A stretch of 64,000 nt of DNA, taken from positions 32,970,566 through 33,034,565 of the forward strand of contig CAXKWD010000011.1 in NCBI GenBank assembly GCA_964059195.1, written 5' to 3'. The translations under genes and the position numbers were made by a program. This document shows positions 34,213 through 45,771 of the stretch, in pieces (the stretch's first letter is position 1; every line of letters begins with the position of its first letter). The stretch comes from Ectobius pallidus. Lineage: Eukaryota > Arthropoda > Insecta > Blattodea > Ectobiidae. A model generated the notes under the pieces. It was not told where the DNA came from. It worked only from the letters and a program-made list of their open reading frames with translations, and searched no databases.

Positions 34213-35964
34213 TTTCATCTTAACTTTCCCTCGTATGCAAGATGAAATTCATTAATAATGTGATATAATATATATGTAGGTAAAGGGTGTAAAAGTAAAG
34301 TCAAGTAGAAAAATAATCCCAAAAGAAATAGAAGGTCTAAGTATGGATCTATATATTTTATGGACCAAATCTTAATGCAAAGAAATGGAAAGTATTCAGA
34401 TTTGGGCATAAAAAAAGTTTCTTCAATGAGAACATGGCAATTGAAGTAGTCCTAATCCTTACCCTAGTTATATTGAATTTGTTGAATTTGCACTGACTTG
34501 TGTGGCTAATTTTATTTATCTCGGAAATCTAAACAGTTATCCTGGCCAATTAATTACCCAGTTAGTATGTGTGATACTGAAATAGAATGAATATAACTAT
34601 AATTAGGTAAGATCTCCAAATCAATTAATAGTGTAATAGACGAGTCTGTAACAGAAAATCATGGTATTCCTGACATCTTTGCAGTTTAAAGTATACCAGT
34701 AGGGCCTACCTAGTGAGAGAGGAAGAAGCACAATTCTCTGAAGCACCTGGAATGTATTAACTTCTTCAAAAATCCTTTCCGCAAGTTTCTATGTTTTGTA
34801 CAATATGTTATTTTCTACTGGTCTGAATCTTCAGACCTTCATCAACATTCATTGTACAGTAGCTTATTTGATTAATAAAAATTGTTATTTTAGTAAATGT
34901 CTATGCGTATTCTAGTGGAGTAAAAATGCATTAAAATTAAAATTTATTTTTCTTTTCAGTCATACTTTAAGATTAATTTATTAGCGTTTTAGAAAGCTTC
35001 TATGTTAAATTACTTTCGATTATTCCAGGAATATGCTGTAGAATTTCCATTTTGTAACAGTTTCTGAGTAAAGGTATGGTACGTTCATTAAAACCATTAA
35101 TTAAACGGGGGACAAGATAGGGGGGTCGGATAATCTTAAATTTATTGGTAGAATATTTCAGCACTCGTCAGTTATTTGTATTCTTTATTCAGTCCATAAT
35201 TTACAAATATTTAAGTATTGTGTCACATCTTTCTGTTTTGTAGATTTAAAAGTAGTGGATTGGCCATATAAGAAACAGTTATGGATAATGTATCAGCAAC
35301 ATGTGTAATTTTGCATATGCTTTTATTGCTTTGTAATAAATAATGAATATAGAACGTGATTTTGTTACGGTACGCTTGACACTGTATAGAATTGGCTTTG
35401 ACAGAAGCGCAAGCCACAGGACGGATGGATGGCTTGTGAATGCTAATAACTTCTAGGAATACTGCCTGGAGAGGGAAAAACAACGTCCTATTCGCAGCCG
35501 CTCCTTGACTCCAGCATTTGCACAAATCAAGTAATTCATTGTAGCAAATACCTAACAACATCCATGAAAACTTCTAATTTAATCGTCGCGTTTAACAACA
35601 AAGCTTAGGGCAACAATTTCACTAATTCCTCTTGAAATCATGAGACAACATCAAAAGCATACCAGACTGAGTTTCTACTGAAGGTATAATATGGGTACGT
35701 AATAACAATTTGTTGTAATTTAATTAAGACAACAATTTATTGTAAACGTTTATACAATCAGCTTGATTAATATAATTGATGTAACTCTACAGAACAGTTT
35801 CATAGAACTATTTCTAATAACATTATTCTCTCTGATAAAATAAATTGTACTTTATTATTCATTTACTTAGATAAAAACCGAAAAAATACATCATATTCTT
35901 ACAAATACTACACTAGTCGGAATACAATATTCCTAAAATATCCCATGTTTAATAATGCTGAAGG
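34213..35964. other. No recognisable gene or element
   Basis: About 1.75 kb of AT-rich DNA. The 112-codon minus frame at 35223-35561 has no domain I recognise. Confidence 0.4.
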
Positions 35965-35972
35965 TCTAAAGA

Positions 35973-36349
35973 CAGTAGCGTAGGGAAGGAGGGGTCCAGG
36001 GTTCACCCCCGAAATCAAAACCTAAAATTCTATTTAAGTTAGTTAAAGATCCATTTTGCCAAATATTAAATTATTTTACTTAATAATAAAATACTGAACT
36101 TGTAAACGGAGGACTATTATTTCCACTCTCCCATGTGTTTTAATTTTTCTTATAAATAATAATAAGTATTATACCTTAAGTAACAATTTCTTGTTTAAGT
36201 TGGCATGTAAACAAATTTGCTAACTAGTTTTCATTGCTAACATACCGTAAAATGTGATATTATTTAAAATTTTTGAAATTTTCGGGGGGTGGGGTAAACC
36301 CCCCGGCACTTTCGACCCTCCCCGAAATTATTTTCTGGCTACGCCACCG
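35973..36349. mobile_element. hAT-like MITE (CAGTAGCGTAG ends)
   Basis: 377 bp, ends CAGTAGCGTAGG and GGCTACGCCACCG, with exact 8-bp TSD TCTAAAGA (35965-35972, 36350-36357). Subterminal blocks are GGGTTCACCCCCGAAAT and its near-inverse. No coding sequence. Confidence 0.9.
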
Positions 36350-36357
36350 TCTAAAGA

Positions 36358-36878
36358 ACATCACAAATTTACACTATCTCTAACTATTAACTCTTCAAAA
36401 CTTATAAAACTGCATTAAATACATTAAGTAAAACACGAACTTCTGTGAAGATACAGATATACAGTAGATTTAACCAAAATGCAGAAAGCATGGATGCACA
36501 GTCTTAGCTGCTAAAACGCACAGAACAGAAATAAGAGAACATAATCATGATAATGCATTTCAACTTATCACAATTTGTGTTTGCATATTGTCAAGTGCTT
36601 TGCAGTGGTGGCAATACGACACTCCCTCATTCTAAAAAAAAAAAAACATTTGTTTCATATGTTATGTTCTCTTTCTTTCTTCGTTATTTTTCCGAAGTTG
36701 TTCTTGTATGCAGGGTATATTCTCCCTCAAAGTTATACGCTTACCTAAAGTGTACAGTGTAGTCTGTGATTGGTATCTGTAGGCCTAATAAAAGATAGTA
36801 ATGGACAATAAAATAGGCGAAATAAGATCACTTCAATAAGATTTTTTATAGAAAGGTTTTAGGGAAGATGCGTCGTAC
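36358..36878. other. No recognisable gene or element
   Basis: AT-rich, poly-A run near 36637, nothing supported. Confidence 0.4.
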
Positions 36879-36880
36879 TA

Positions 36881-37139
36881 TAGTGTTTTCACATTCGCCA
36901 GAGGTTTCAAGGCCACAACTTCTCACATCTAATATGCCCCCACTGATCAGTCAACAGTATTCCCCTTTGCGCAGAGGAGCTGCGCTGTCGCACACACTCA
37001 TACACCAAGGGGGAACTCCCTACTGGTTTGTCATGTGACTGGCATTGGAGGGGTATGATGTCATATGAGCACGGTAAGTGGGGGTATCATAGGCGTGCTA
37101 CGTTTGGCCTTGAAACCTCTGGCGAATGTGAAAGGACTA
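36881..37139. mobile_element. TA-flanked MITE (TTTCACATTCGCC family)
   Basis: 259 bp flanked by TA. TIRs of about 36 bp read TAGTGTTTTCACATTCGCC (left) and TAGTCCTTTCACATTCGCC (right, reversed), both running on to AGAGGTTTCAAGGCCA. The interior is GC-richer than the flanks and non-coding. Tc1/mariner-like by target only. Confidence 0.85.
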
Positions 37140-37141
37140 TA

Positions 37142-37834
37142 GTTCATAACAACTTTCCGTATAAAGTGCTATGTAAAAATGTACATTGACGAAGTAACAG
37201 AAAGCTAATTGTTTTCCTTTGACCCCCTGTTTCTTCAAAGTACCTGTATGTAGAGTCCTAACAAACCTAAAATCGATTTAAATAGCTTCTCTGGTTTTAA
37301 AAGCATATGCATGTTAACGGATGTCGAATAAAGCATGGGATCATCCTTATAACTTAGTTGTGTATAGTCCAGTTATTCATTGCATGGTCAGGCGGCTTCA
37401 AAGGAATAAACTATTAAGTCGGTTTTTCTTTATGTTAATTGATCTGACTAAATCGGTCTTGGTTTCCGCTTTCCAAAACAAAAGCAATGTTGCAATATTA
37501 TCTCATTGTTATCACTGATCTCAATTCTTACCTCGTTTTGAGCAATTCACACGTGTTATTTTTACTGTAAATGGATCTTGCAATCTCACGTTTCAGTCCA
37601 CGCGGAGTTGACGAGTAACTGTCATAGCCGTCAAGACATACTTAGATTCTGATTGCCTAGCTGATTGGTGCGGTAAAAATAAAGAACATGGGTTGAGCTG
37701 ACGGCAAACTTTTCCTTCTAACAAAAGGAAGCCGGCGGGCCATGTAGTAAATAACTGGACTATAGTAGTAATGACAAAAACAAAGCCCCGGTATCTTGAT
37801 ATGCAAATCATGTTGCAAAGAAAGAAGTTAAAGG
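37142..37834. other. No recognisable gene or element
   Basis: No motif seen. Confidence 0.4.
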
Positions 37835-38191
37835 TAGATATACTGACTCATCTTGTCAGAAGCATAGATAATAAATGTAACGTTGAAGGTCTACATGATT
37901 ATAAAATGGCGTTTCTTTATAATACTTGGTGGTGGTAATACAAAATAATAGGTAAAAAGAATTAACTGAAGGTAATTTTTCTTTTAAAATTTATGCACCA
38001 AACCTTCAATATAGATATACTGACTCATCTTGTCAGAAGAATATATAACAAACGTAACGCTGAAGGTCTACATGCTTATAAAAATCGCGTTTCTTTATAA
38101 TACTTGGTGGTGGTAATACGAAATAATCGGTAAAAAGAATTAACTAAAGGTAATTTTGCTTTTAAAATTTATGCACCAAACCTTCAATATA
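37835..38191. repeat. Tandem duplication, two units of about 177 bp
   Basis: Units start at TAGATATACTGACTCATCTT (37835 and 38012) and end at ACCAAACCTTCAATAT. They differ by scattered substitutions and 1-2-nt indels. No third unit and no transposon ends are visible. Confidence 0.93.
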
Positions 38192-39578
38192 CTGGTGTCA
38201 CGGTTCTTAAAAAACCTATCCTAATGTGAATATTTCGAAGAAAACGTTTTATGAACTTCTTTAACCTTCTGCTTTGAGCAGATACCAATTGGCCTTCGGT
38301 TTACGAGTCACTATGACAGTTCGGAGAAAACGCTCAAAAGGGTAGGCATATCATTATACGATGATAATTATTTGTGATTTATGTGCACGTCCGAAGTTAT
38401 TTTCCTCAGTGTTGCTGGCGCTCGTGACGAATTCTGTCAATTGCTTTCCAAATTGGTGTCGCTTTTAGTAATGCACCTCGAGCTAGTAGCAAAACATTTG
38501 TGTTCCAAAATATTTTAATAGCTCCTCTGAGGTCAAGATGACACTTAACGCAATAGTGGGATGACTGTGAGATAGATTTTGCAGCTGGGTGCCTTAGTTC
38601 AATTATTTAAGATAAACTTTAATTTACCCAACCCTGGTACTTAACTGGGATATGCACTGCTCTACAAACCGTAAGGTTGCGGATTCGATAATTGATGAAT
38701 TAGCTGCAGTATTACAAATGCCCAAATCCTTCTAGGTCATGTGACTTTGTGACAGATTTAACCTCTAAACGAAATAATTATACAGAGTAAACTTTAGGGA
38801 AAAATCGCCGATGCCGTAAGATTGACAATCGAATATCGTATCTTCATGTATCTTCAAACTTGTTGGATCCTCTAGAAAGCTCAAAGACCCCCAAGGCAGT
38901 AATGTCAGCTACTAAACATGTGGTATAATCATTTGGAACCTCGTTGCTGGAAGTACATGATGGTCAATCTAACACCGAAAGAACCGATAAATATATTTTT
39001 TTTAAATTTTGCCATTTAATTTTTTTTTCAATCTTTCTTTGTCACTCCTCTTTCTCCACCGACCAGGAACAGTCTCGCTCGTTCGGGTGTATTTCACACT
39101 AATCTATTTAGGCATATTATGTTGTAAGCTTCGTAAAAATTGTAAGTTTTTTGAGATTTTGTTTTCCCTTTTTTTAAATAGAAACGTTCTGTAGTAAATT
39201 GTAATGAATAATAAATAAAATAGAAAAATAAAATAAATAATAATAAATATTTTCCTCTGTCATTCACAATTAACATCAAAGCATTGACAATATTATGTCT
39301 TCTTCTTATTTCTCACGTGTGAATTGTGAAGCCAAATGTACCTACAAAAAGAAAAGGCAGTCAGAAGTATTCTTTAAACAATATTTCAGCATATTCTTCC
39401 AGAAAAATAAAGGAACTCAACCAATGAAGAAATAAATTTTAAGCGATAATTTAGTTTTCATTTTTAACTCACGTTTATTGTTATTAGATTGTTCGATCTT
39501 AAGTTATGGTATTCAAATTATTATGACAACGAATATTCGATAAAATAACTAAAATTTTCAGAAGACATCACCTCTTGT
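38192..39578. other. No recognisable gene or element
   Basis: A faint box-B-like TGCGGATTCGATAATTG at 38678 may be a decayed tRNA-like SINE. Nothing firm. Confidence 0.4.
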
Positions 39579-39586
39579 GTTATTAC

Positions 39587-40632
39587 TAGACCTGGGATTT
39601 TAGGCTCTGAAAATATTAGTTTTAGGCACCTTAAATAGGCTTTTAAAAGAGAAAATAGGCACTTAATATATGCTTTAAAAATGTGTAAATAGATAGAAAA
39701 TAGACTTTTTGCACGACTTAACTAATTAGTGGTACTTACGAATGTTGTTGCTGTGGACCGTAAGTTGACATTCCCACATGCAATCTTGTTGCTATGTGCA
39801 GTAAGAGTTTCCGTGCGGTAAGAATTTACTTACGGCACATCATAATACAAGCCTTTATGGACAAGGCCCCCCAGGACAAATATTCGGTTCCCATAACAAC
39901 AAACACATGCGAATCACTTTCTGAAATAAACATCTATCTTCAAGAATGTATATACATAATATTTACAGGTAATATCAAAATTAATATAATTAAATTGATA
40001 TAAATAATCATCGTGCAAAAAATAGCATGCAATACTCGTGCCGTAAGCGCATAACGGATCTCGGAAAATTGAAAAAACTCTTTCCTCGATCCGTATGCAT
40101 CGCTTACGGCACTTGTATCGCAATATACTATTAAAATACTACAATATGCACTTAAACTGTTGGTCTTTTTTTTTTTACTGCAAAAACATGGTATACCTAT
40201 TCTTAACAGAATTAACTGCACAATTAGGCATCACGAATTATATTCACTTAAACATATGTTCTTTCACTGGTGACTTGACATAGTAGTCCTTCCTCCTTAA
40301 TCCTCCCGTCAGTCAGCATTCCTTTAGTGACAATTGTTTGGAATAATCAAGTTTCTGTGAAAAACCCACCTCTGCTGTTCTGCTTTTCATTGAGGGATGT
40401 CCATTATAAGATTGTAAAAATTACAGAAGTTGAATTTTATTTTAAATGTACAAAATAGGCATTTTAGGCACTAAAATAATAAAATAGGCTGTAAAGGTCC
40501 AAATAGGCATTTTAGGGCACTATAAAACTCTATAAATGTAAGTGATTTGTCATGAAACGTCCACATATTGCAACATTTTCATGTTATTTCATAAGGAACA
40601 AAATAGGCATTTGCCTTAAAATCCCAGGTCTA
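39587..40632. mobile_element. hAT-like element (AATAGGC arrays)
   Basis: 1,046 bp, TIR TAGACCTGGGATTTTAGGC and inverse, with exact 8-bp TSD GTTATTAC (39579-39586, 40633-40640). AAATAGGC/AAAATAGGCATTTTAGG words crowd both ends. The interior (39813-40112) carries two hairpins built from GTGCCGTAAG. No transposase. Confidence 0.92.
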
Positions 40633-40640
40633 GTTATTAC

Positions 40641-41135
40641 TTCTAACAAAAGCTCAAGCAAGAATGGAAAATTTTTAGGGTTACAGTTCGTAATGCATCG
40701 AAGCTTTAATTTATTTATATTTATTTCTAAATGACATTGTGGAGAAGCTTTGACACCCGATAAAACTGACTTATTTGTACGTCATTGCCTATGTTACTAA
40801 GTATTAAAATAGTTTTCTTCCTTGGATATCAGCACCGCTTGTGGTCTCGGAGTTACATAAATGTCAGTTATCACTTGTCGTTATATTTTGCAATTATCAG
40901 TGAGATAGTTCAATTTCAGGGTAAGGCGATTTTCCGGTTACCCTGCAGTAAAAGTCCGTTTGTTCAAGTAACAACTGCTATACTGCCTCTTCCCACGTGA
41001 CCCAATGACGTTAGTAAAATGTAAACCATTTTTTTCCTCATGCAATTAAAAAAAAGTATTTTCATGGCAGTTTGAATTATAACTGTGATAAACATATGGG
41101 TGAGCAGGAATTGTGCTGTACGTAATATTAATTTT
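40641..41135. other. No recognisable gene or element
   Basis: No motif seen. Confidence 0.4.
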
Positions 41136-41684
41136 ATTTGTTTTTAAATTACAATTACCACCTATGCTCAGTATTTAAAAAACTTTAAAAATTTTAGCCT
41201 ATTTTGAAAAAAAAAAGTTATTTTAACACATTCAACATAGATAAGTAGCGTAAGCTACTAGTCTAGAGGTATAAATACTTGTGATACATTCAATTAGTCA
41301 AAAGTATAGCTAAAAATTCTTAAAACACGTCTATTGACGGAAGGCTGCCCATCCAGACCAGAACATAATTTCTACAAGTCATGCAGAAAATCACCTGAAG
41401 ATGATGTATTAACATCGAAACGCGTAGTAGGAAGAGGACAGTATCTGCATTTTAATACAAGACTTATATTTTATGGACTTGAAATACATTTTTTAACAGT
41501 TTTAAGAATTTTTAGCAATACTTTTGACTAATTTAATGCTACCTCTAGACCAGTAGCTTACGCTACTTATATACGTACTATGTTGAATGTGTTAAAATAA
41601 CTTGTGTTTTTTTAAAAAAAAAGCTAAACTTTTTAAACCTTTTAAATACTGAGCATAGGTGGTAATTGTAATTTAAAAACAAAT
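41136..41684. mobile_element. Fold-back element with a central ribozyme-like motif
   Basis: Two arms of about 190 bp (41136-41326, 41499-41684), inverted and closely similar, around a 172-nt centre. Arms share CAATTACCACCTATGCTCAG and AGTAGCGTAAGCTACT. The centre holds CTGAAGAT, a five-pair stem GATGT/ACATC with loop ATTA, then GAAACGCG (41395-41424). Paired inverted terminal repeats and hammerhead-like motifs are known from Penelope-like elements, but no RT or GIY-YIG coding is present, so this is a suggestion only. Confidence 0.8.
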
Positions 41685-41861
41685 TGTATAGCTCAGTAGG
41701 AAAATGAAAATAATTGAGATATCAATTTTATTTTTTAAAATTTTATTATTATTATTATTATTGGTTATTGGTTATTATTGCTGTCACTTTTCATTGCTGG
41801 CTAAGAGCGTACTTGATTCATCAGGTATTCTGTATGAAATGCGTTATTCTCTCTTTTTTTT

Positions 41862-42117
41862 AATGTTACCTCTCCCGTTGTCGGGACGTTTACGTGGTCC
41901 AGGCCACACAGGCATGACAGAGCCGTGACCTATTGGGGAGGGATTACCTTTGAGTCACATACATACATTTTTTATTAGAAAAGGACTTAGAGAGCCTCCC
42001 CGGATGGACGATCAGCCCAATGCCGGGGCCATTTCCGAGACAACAGGAACACATAGGACGAGACACACCATCCATGCACACACACACACACACACATATT
42101 CCGGACAAGGCGCAAAT
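41862..42117 (-). mobile_element. SINE family S1, 3' half, split by a MITE
   Basis: The minus-strand 3' half of S1 from the T-rich reversed tail to CACCATCCATGCACACAC and a CA run. It breaks at 42117 and resumes at 42647. The 3' end belongs to a variant with CCGTTGTCGGGACGTTTACG, also seen at 58262. Confidence 0.85.
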
Positions 42118-42646
42118 GGGCCCGGATTCTGATGACCTAAAATTGTTTGAAAAATGACCTATAAAATTACCCTATATTTGAAATAAAATGACTTAATAAT
42201 TACAAAGAATGACCTAAAAACTGATATCTTATTTATAAAAATTATTATTGTGCACACAAAGATTTAGGCTAGATTAATGTTTACGTAATTGTAAAAACTG
42301 TAAATGTAGAAAGGATGTTGTAGGTCTAAAAACTTTGTTCTAGATTGGAACAAATTGTTTTTAAAGTAGATTCTACAAAAATGTTGCATTATAGTAACCT
42401 AATCATTTATTTAAAATAAATGCATGAAAATTACAACATAAGGAAGCAAATGACACGAAAATGACAAAATAATGACGTAAAATTGAAATAAATGCCCTAA
42501 AAATATAAAATTTCATAAAATGACAAAAAATGACGTAATAAAAATGCAGTTCTATAAACTAGATGCTATGATTAGGATTTATCCATAAGTTGGCAATGTC
42601 TATGCAGCATCAATAAAAAGATGACATGTCATCAGAATCCGGGCCC
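42118..42646. mobile_element. hAT-like MITE inserted in SINE S1
   Basis: 529 bp with a perfect 19-bp TIR GGGCCCGGATTCTGATGAC and inverse. ATGACCTAAAA-type words recur throughout. The right end carries GACATGTCAT just inside the TIR, as do the elements at 8316 and 10359. About 10 bp of SINE seem lost or changed at the junction and I find no clear 8-bp TSD. Confidence 0.88.
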
Positions 42647-42832
42647 TGGTGATAATGATGGCCAGATTATATCGAGGACTACAAGGGCCTACATTTTCCT
42701 GACATTCGTCTTAAATATGGGGGAAAGCCTCGGAAATACCCACCTAGAAAATTTGTTCCGACCAGGAATCATACCAAGGCCCGCTGCCTGAGGAGAGTAA
42801 ACACATCCCTTACGTCACAGCGGTGGAGTTAT
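42647..42832 (-). mobile_element. SINE family S1, 5' half, split by a MITE
   Basis: Resumes with GATAATGATGGCC and runs to the tRNA-like head, ending CACAGCGGTGGAG. Box B is mutated (GAATCATACC for GAATCGAACC), so it is unlikely to be transcribed. Confidence 0.85.
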
Positions 42833-42871
42833 TAATAACCTTATTATAATATAATAATATAAGCTATCGTG

Positions 42872-42873
<2 letters not shown>

Positions 42874-42930
<57 letters not shown>
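42874..42930. repeat. (AAT)n microsatellite
   Basis: Trinucleotide run followed by A/T-rich imperfect continuation. Confidence 0.95.
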
Positions 42931-42932
<2 letters not shown>

Positions 42933-43324
42933 TAAAATATAATAATATTAAAAATATATTACAATAATATTGTTAGGAACACTAGTAGGGTCCGTCACTA
43001 GAGCCATGATAATGTAGATAATGCCGTTGTTGAAGGTAAGAAACTACACTCGTTGTTTTATAATAGCCCTGGGGAGCTGCTGCTCCAATCAGCACGACAC
43101 ATAGAAATAAATAATTTGTTATTAGAAATAAAATTTATATTTCATTTGAACTTTATGAATGGGCAGACATCATTTGGATTATGTGTTGCGTCTATACCGG
43201 GTAAATCTTCTCATCCTGCGGATTGGTTACTAGGCAACCTTGTATTTGACGTGATGTGAAATTCAGGCTTTTACACCGCAGTCCGATGAATGCTGCGATG
43301 TTGTTCTCTTCTAATATGCTCTAA

Positions 43325-43396
43325 TAGCCCAACGGCTGGATTATCATGTTAAATGTCCACGGCTCAAATCCCGCTTGTGAATGGACAAATTTTATT
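43325..43396 (+). mobile_element. Possible tRNA-like SINE head
   Basis: TAGCCCAACGGCTGG and, about 40 nt on, GGCTCAAATCCCGC are spaced like boxes A and B. No extended body recognised. Confidence 0.35.
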
Positions 43397-43509
43397 CTCT
43401 ATTCACTACTTATTCTCTTTCGTTTGTGTGTAATAATATCTTTAAAGAGTAAAATATAATTTAATTCCTTAATGTTTGCAATTTCTCATTAATACAGTAT
43501 TTCTTTCCT

Positions 43510-43908
43510 TCTTTCTTTATCGTAGTTTTACCTCTCCCTTTTAGGATTTAAGCTACCCAAACCGCCCGGGACTTACAGGGCCGCGACCTATCGGGAGAGG
43601 GATTATCTTTGGATCACATACATACTTGTATGACCAGACAAGGACGTGGAGGGCCCCCTGATGAGTGATAAGCCCAAAGCCGGGGCCACCTCCGAGACAA
43701 TACGAACTCATAGAACGAGACACACCATTCACACACACGCTCCAAACACGGCGAGGATGGGATGAAGATGATAATGACGGCCAGATGATATCCGGGGACC
43801 ACAAGGGCCTAAAGTTACCCGACATTTGTCTCATAGGTGAGGAAAAGCCCCGGAAAATACCTCACCCAGGTAACTTGTCCCGACCAGGAATCGAACCCGG
43901 GCCCGCTC
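43510..43908 (-). mobile_element. SINE family S1, head-truncated
   Basis: Minus-strand copy with reversed GAAA tail (43500-43523), GAGAGGTAAAACTA end, the full body and a good box B (CCAGGAATCGAACCCGGG). It ends at GGGCCCGCT, so box A is missing. Confidence 0.88.
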
Positions 43909-44620
43909 CAAATAATACTCCAAATGTATGTTGTAATTACGAATCCAACATTTAGCTAACGTTAACAACAACACAAAGTAATAATCAACCAGGGCCGCAA
44001 CTAATACGTAGTCCAAAAAGGGTATGGCCGCAACTAACCTGTCTCAGCTCGGTAAATTATTAGTTCGGCCGCAACTCGTATCCTTCCTGTGAGCGAATAT
44101 ACCAAAACACGATTAGCAGGTACGAAGTTGTAGGTCGCAACATTGATTAGCTCTTGTAGTGGACCAGGATGCGAATTATAATTCGTATTAAGTTATTTAC
44201 TATGTGTTAGGGCTGGCAGGGACTACAGTCCGATTATTTCATGACTACCTGTAAATAACATGTTTTCCTTGTTTATTTTTCAATCAATGTAGCTGTATAT
44301 TTATTTTTTGCTTTTCACGTTGTTGTAAAATAAAAATAAATAAATATTTTAAAAAATAACAAAGGAAAAATATTTTAAAAAATAAAGGAACTGTAAAAGC
44401 AAATCTACAGTAATGCTTGTTTTTTTGCCCTCAAATGAGACCTCATTGAATAAAACATTCCTTCCGTACAGGAAAATAGAAAATGAAATATTTGTTGTTT
44501 CAAATTGGAATTCCCATCATTACTTGTCTCTGACTTAGCAGAAGCGAGAGATTTAAACACTTGATTTCATTTCCTTCACTTTCAGGACGGACCGAACATG
44601 AAGAATCTGAAAAAAAAATC
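43909..44620. repeat. Unassigned, with three GGCCGCAACT words
   Basis: GGCCGCAACT occurs at 43993, 44026 and 44067 in otherwise AT-rich sequence. No gene seen. AAATAAATA-rich from 44330. Confidence 0.45.
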
Positions 44621-45509
44621 CTGTAGGACAGCGTTTCCCAATCTGTAGTCCACGGACCACGTGGGGCCGCGAGAGATTGAAAGGTAGTCCGCGGGAGCAT
44701 TTTATTTTCTTTAACTTCGTGCTGCTCAAACCTGGTATATTTAGAATCTACATTTCATATCGAGCTGCCGTGTGATTTGACGTTCAAAATATTGTTTTCT
44801 TCGTTACCTTTACTGGAGTTTTGGTTTCAATATAAGGCTGTTTATCCTCAAATTTCCAAAAGGGCTGTAAGACATCAGTTGTAGTCATTTGTCAATAATA
44901 TCTGCGCGAGACATTTTCTGATGTAGCCTACACAAGAAAAACAAATACAGGAACGTGGTGCCAGATCTTCGGCTGAGATTATCCAGTTTCGATCCAAACA
45001 TCTGAAAAACAACATCAGCCATCACAATGGGCAGAGTGAATAAAATACAGTAAATGCAGTTACTACAAAAGTTTAAGTAAATACTAGCATTTAAGTTAAT
45101 AAAATATTTCAGTAAATACTGTTGCTTATTAGTAATGAATACATACTAGATCAAGTAGTACCTACTGCAAAATATGTTAATAATAACAAGTATTTACTTA
45201 TTTATACCAGTAAATACTGTGAAATTTCCAAGTGTGGTACAAACCTTGATTAAGATTGGAACCAATTGTAATGCCTTATCTGAAATGCTTGATTTTATAA
45301 GAATTAGGAAGCACAAAGTGTACAGAGACTCAAGAAGATGATTGTCACAATTTATTTAGATTCAGAAAGGAAAATGTGGAGTAGCTTATTCACATTTCAT
45401 GGATGAAATGATGAAACACGTAATCAGAATAGATATATAAGCATTCATGAACCACAGATTATTGTCTCTGTTGGATATTACATGAGAATATTATAGGAGA
45501 AAAATTCCC

Positions 45510-45573
45510 CCGACACTGGGACTTGAACCCAGGACCTTTGGCTATTCAGTGGGCTATAACAGTGGGAGCCCGG
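45510..45573 (-). pseudogene. tRNA-like sequence, minus arm
   Basis: Keeps the 3' half (GAATAGCCAAAGGTCCTGGG, TTCAAGTCCCAGTGTCGG) but the D-arm side is replaced by CCCACTGTTATAGCCCAC, so no full cloverleaf forms. Confidence 0.6.
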
Positions 45574-45698
45574 TCACAAAAATCACTTCTTTGTGTGCCT
45601 CACAGTACTGCATATGACATAACCTGTCTGTCTGTGATGTAGACCATTAGGGCAATCAGTCGTAGGAGAGAGGTTTCGTCTGGCGCTGTGAATTGAAC

Positions 45699-45771
45699 TC
45701 CGGCTTAGCTCAGTTGGTAGAGCATTGGCGCGAATAGCCAAAGGTCGTGGGTTCAAGTCCCAGTGTCGGAG
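45699..45771 (+). tRNA. tRNA-like cloverleaf, anticodon-position GAA (probably SINE-derived)
   Basis: 73 nt fold as 7+2+4+8+4+1+5+7+5+5+5+7+5+7+1: acceptor TCCGGCT/TGTCGGA (T-T and G-T at the base), D-stem GCTC/GAGC, anticodon stem TTGGC/GCCAA, loop GCGAATA, T-arm GTGGG-TTCAAGT-CCCAG with the outer G-G mispaired. The anticodon position reads GAA (Phe), but residue 33 is C, not the near-universal T, and no T-run terminator lies close. Best read as a tRNA-derived SINE head, not a working tRNA. Confidence 0.5.

Noticed and set aside
35223..35561. 112-codon minus-strand frame
   Set aside because: No domain or repeat match that I can see and no supporting context.
43553..43955. Overlapping frames on both strands (93 and 96 codons), and similar pairs near 2.1, 34.0, 61.6 and 63.2 kb
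   Set aside because: All are translations of the S1 SINE body, which happens to be open in several frames.
45699..45771. Functional tRNA-Phe gene
   Set aside because: It folds, but C at position 33, a mispaired T-stem end, the inverted partner and the shared SINE 3' sequence point to a SINE-derived pseudo-tRNA.
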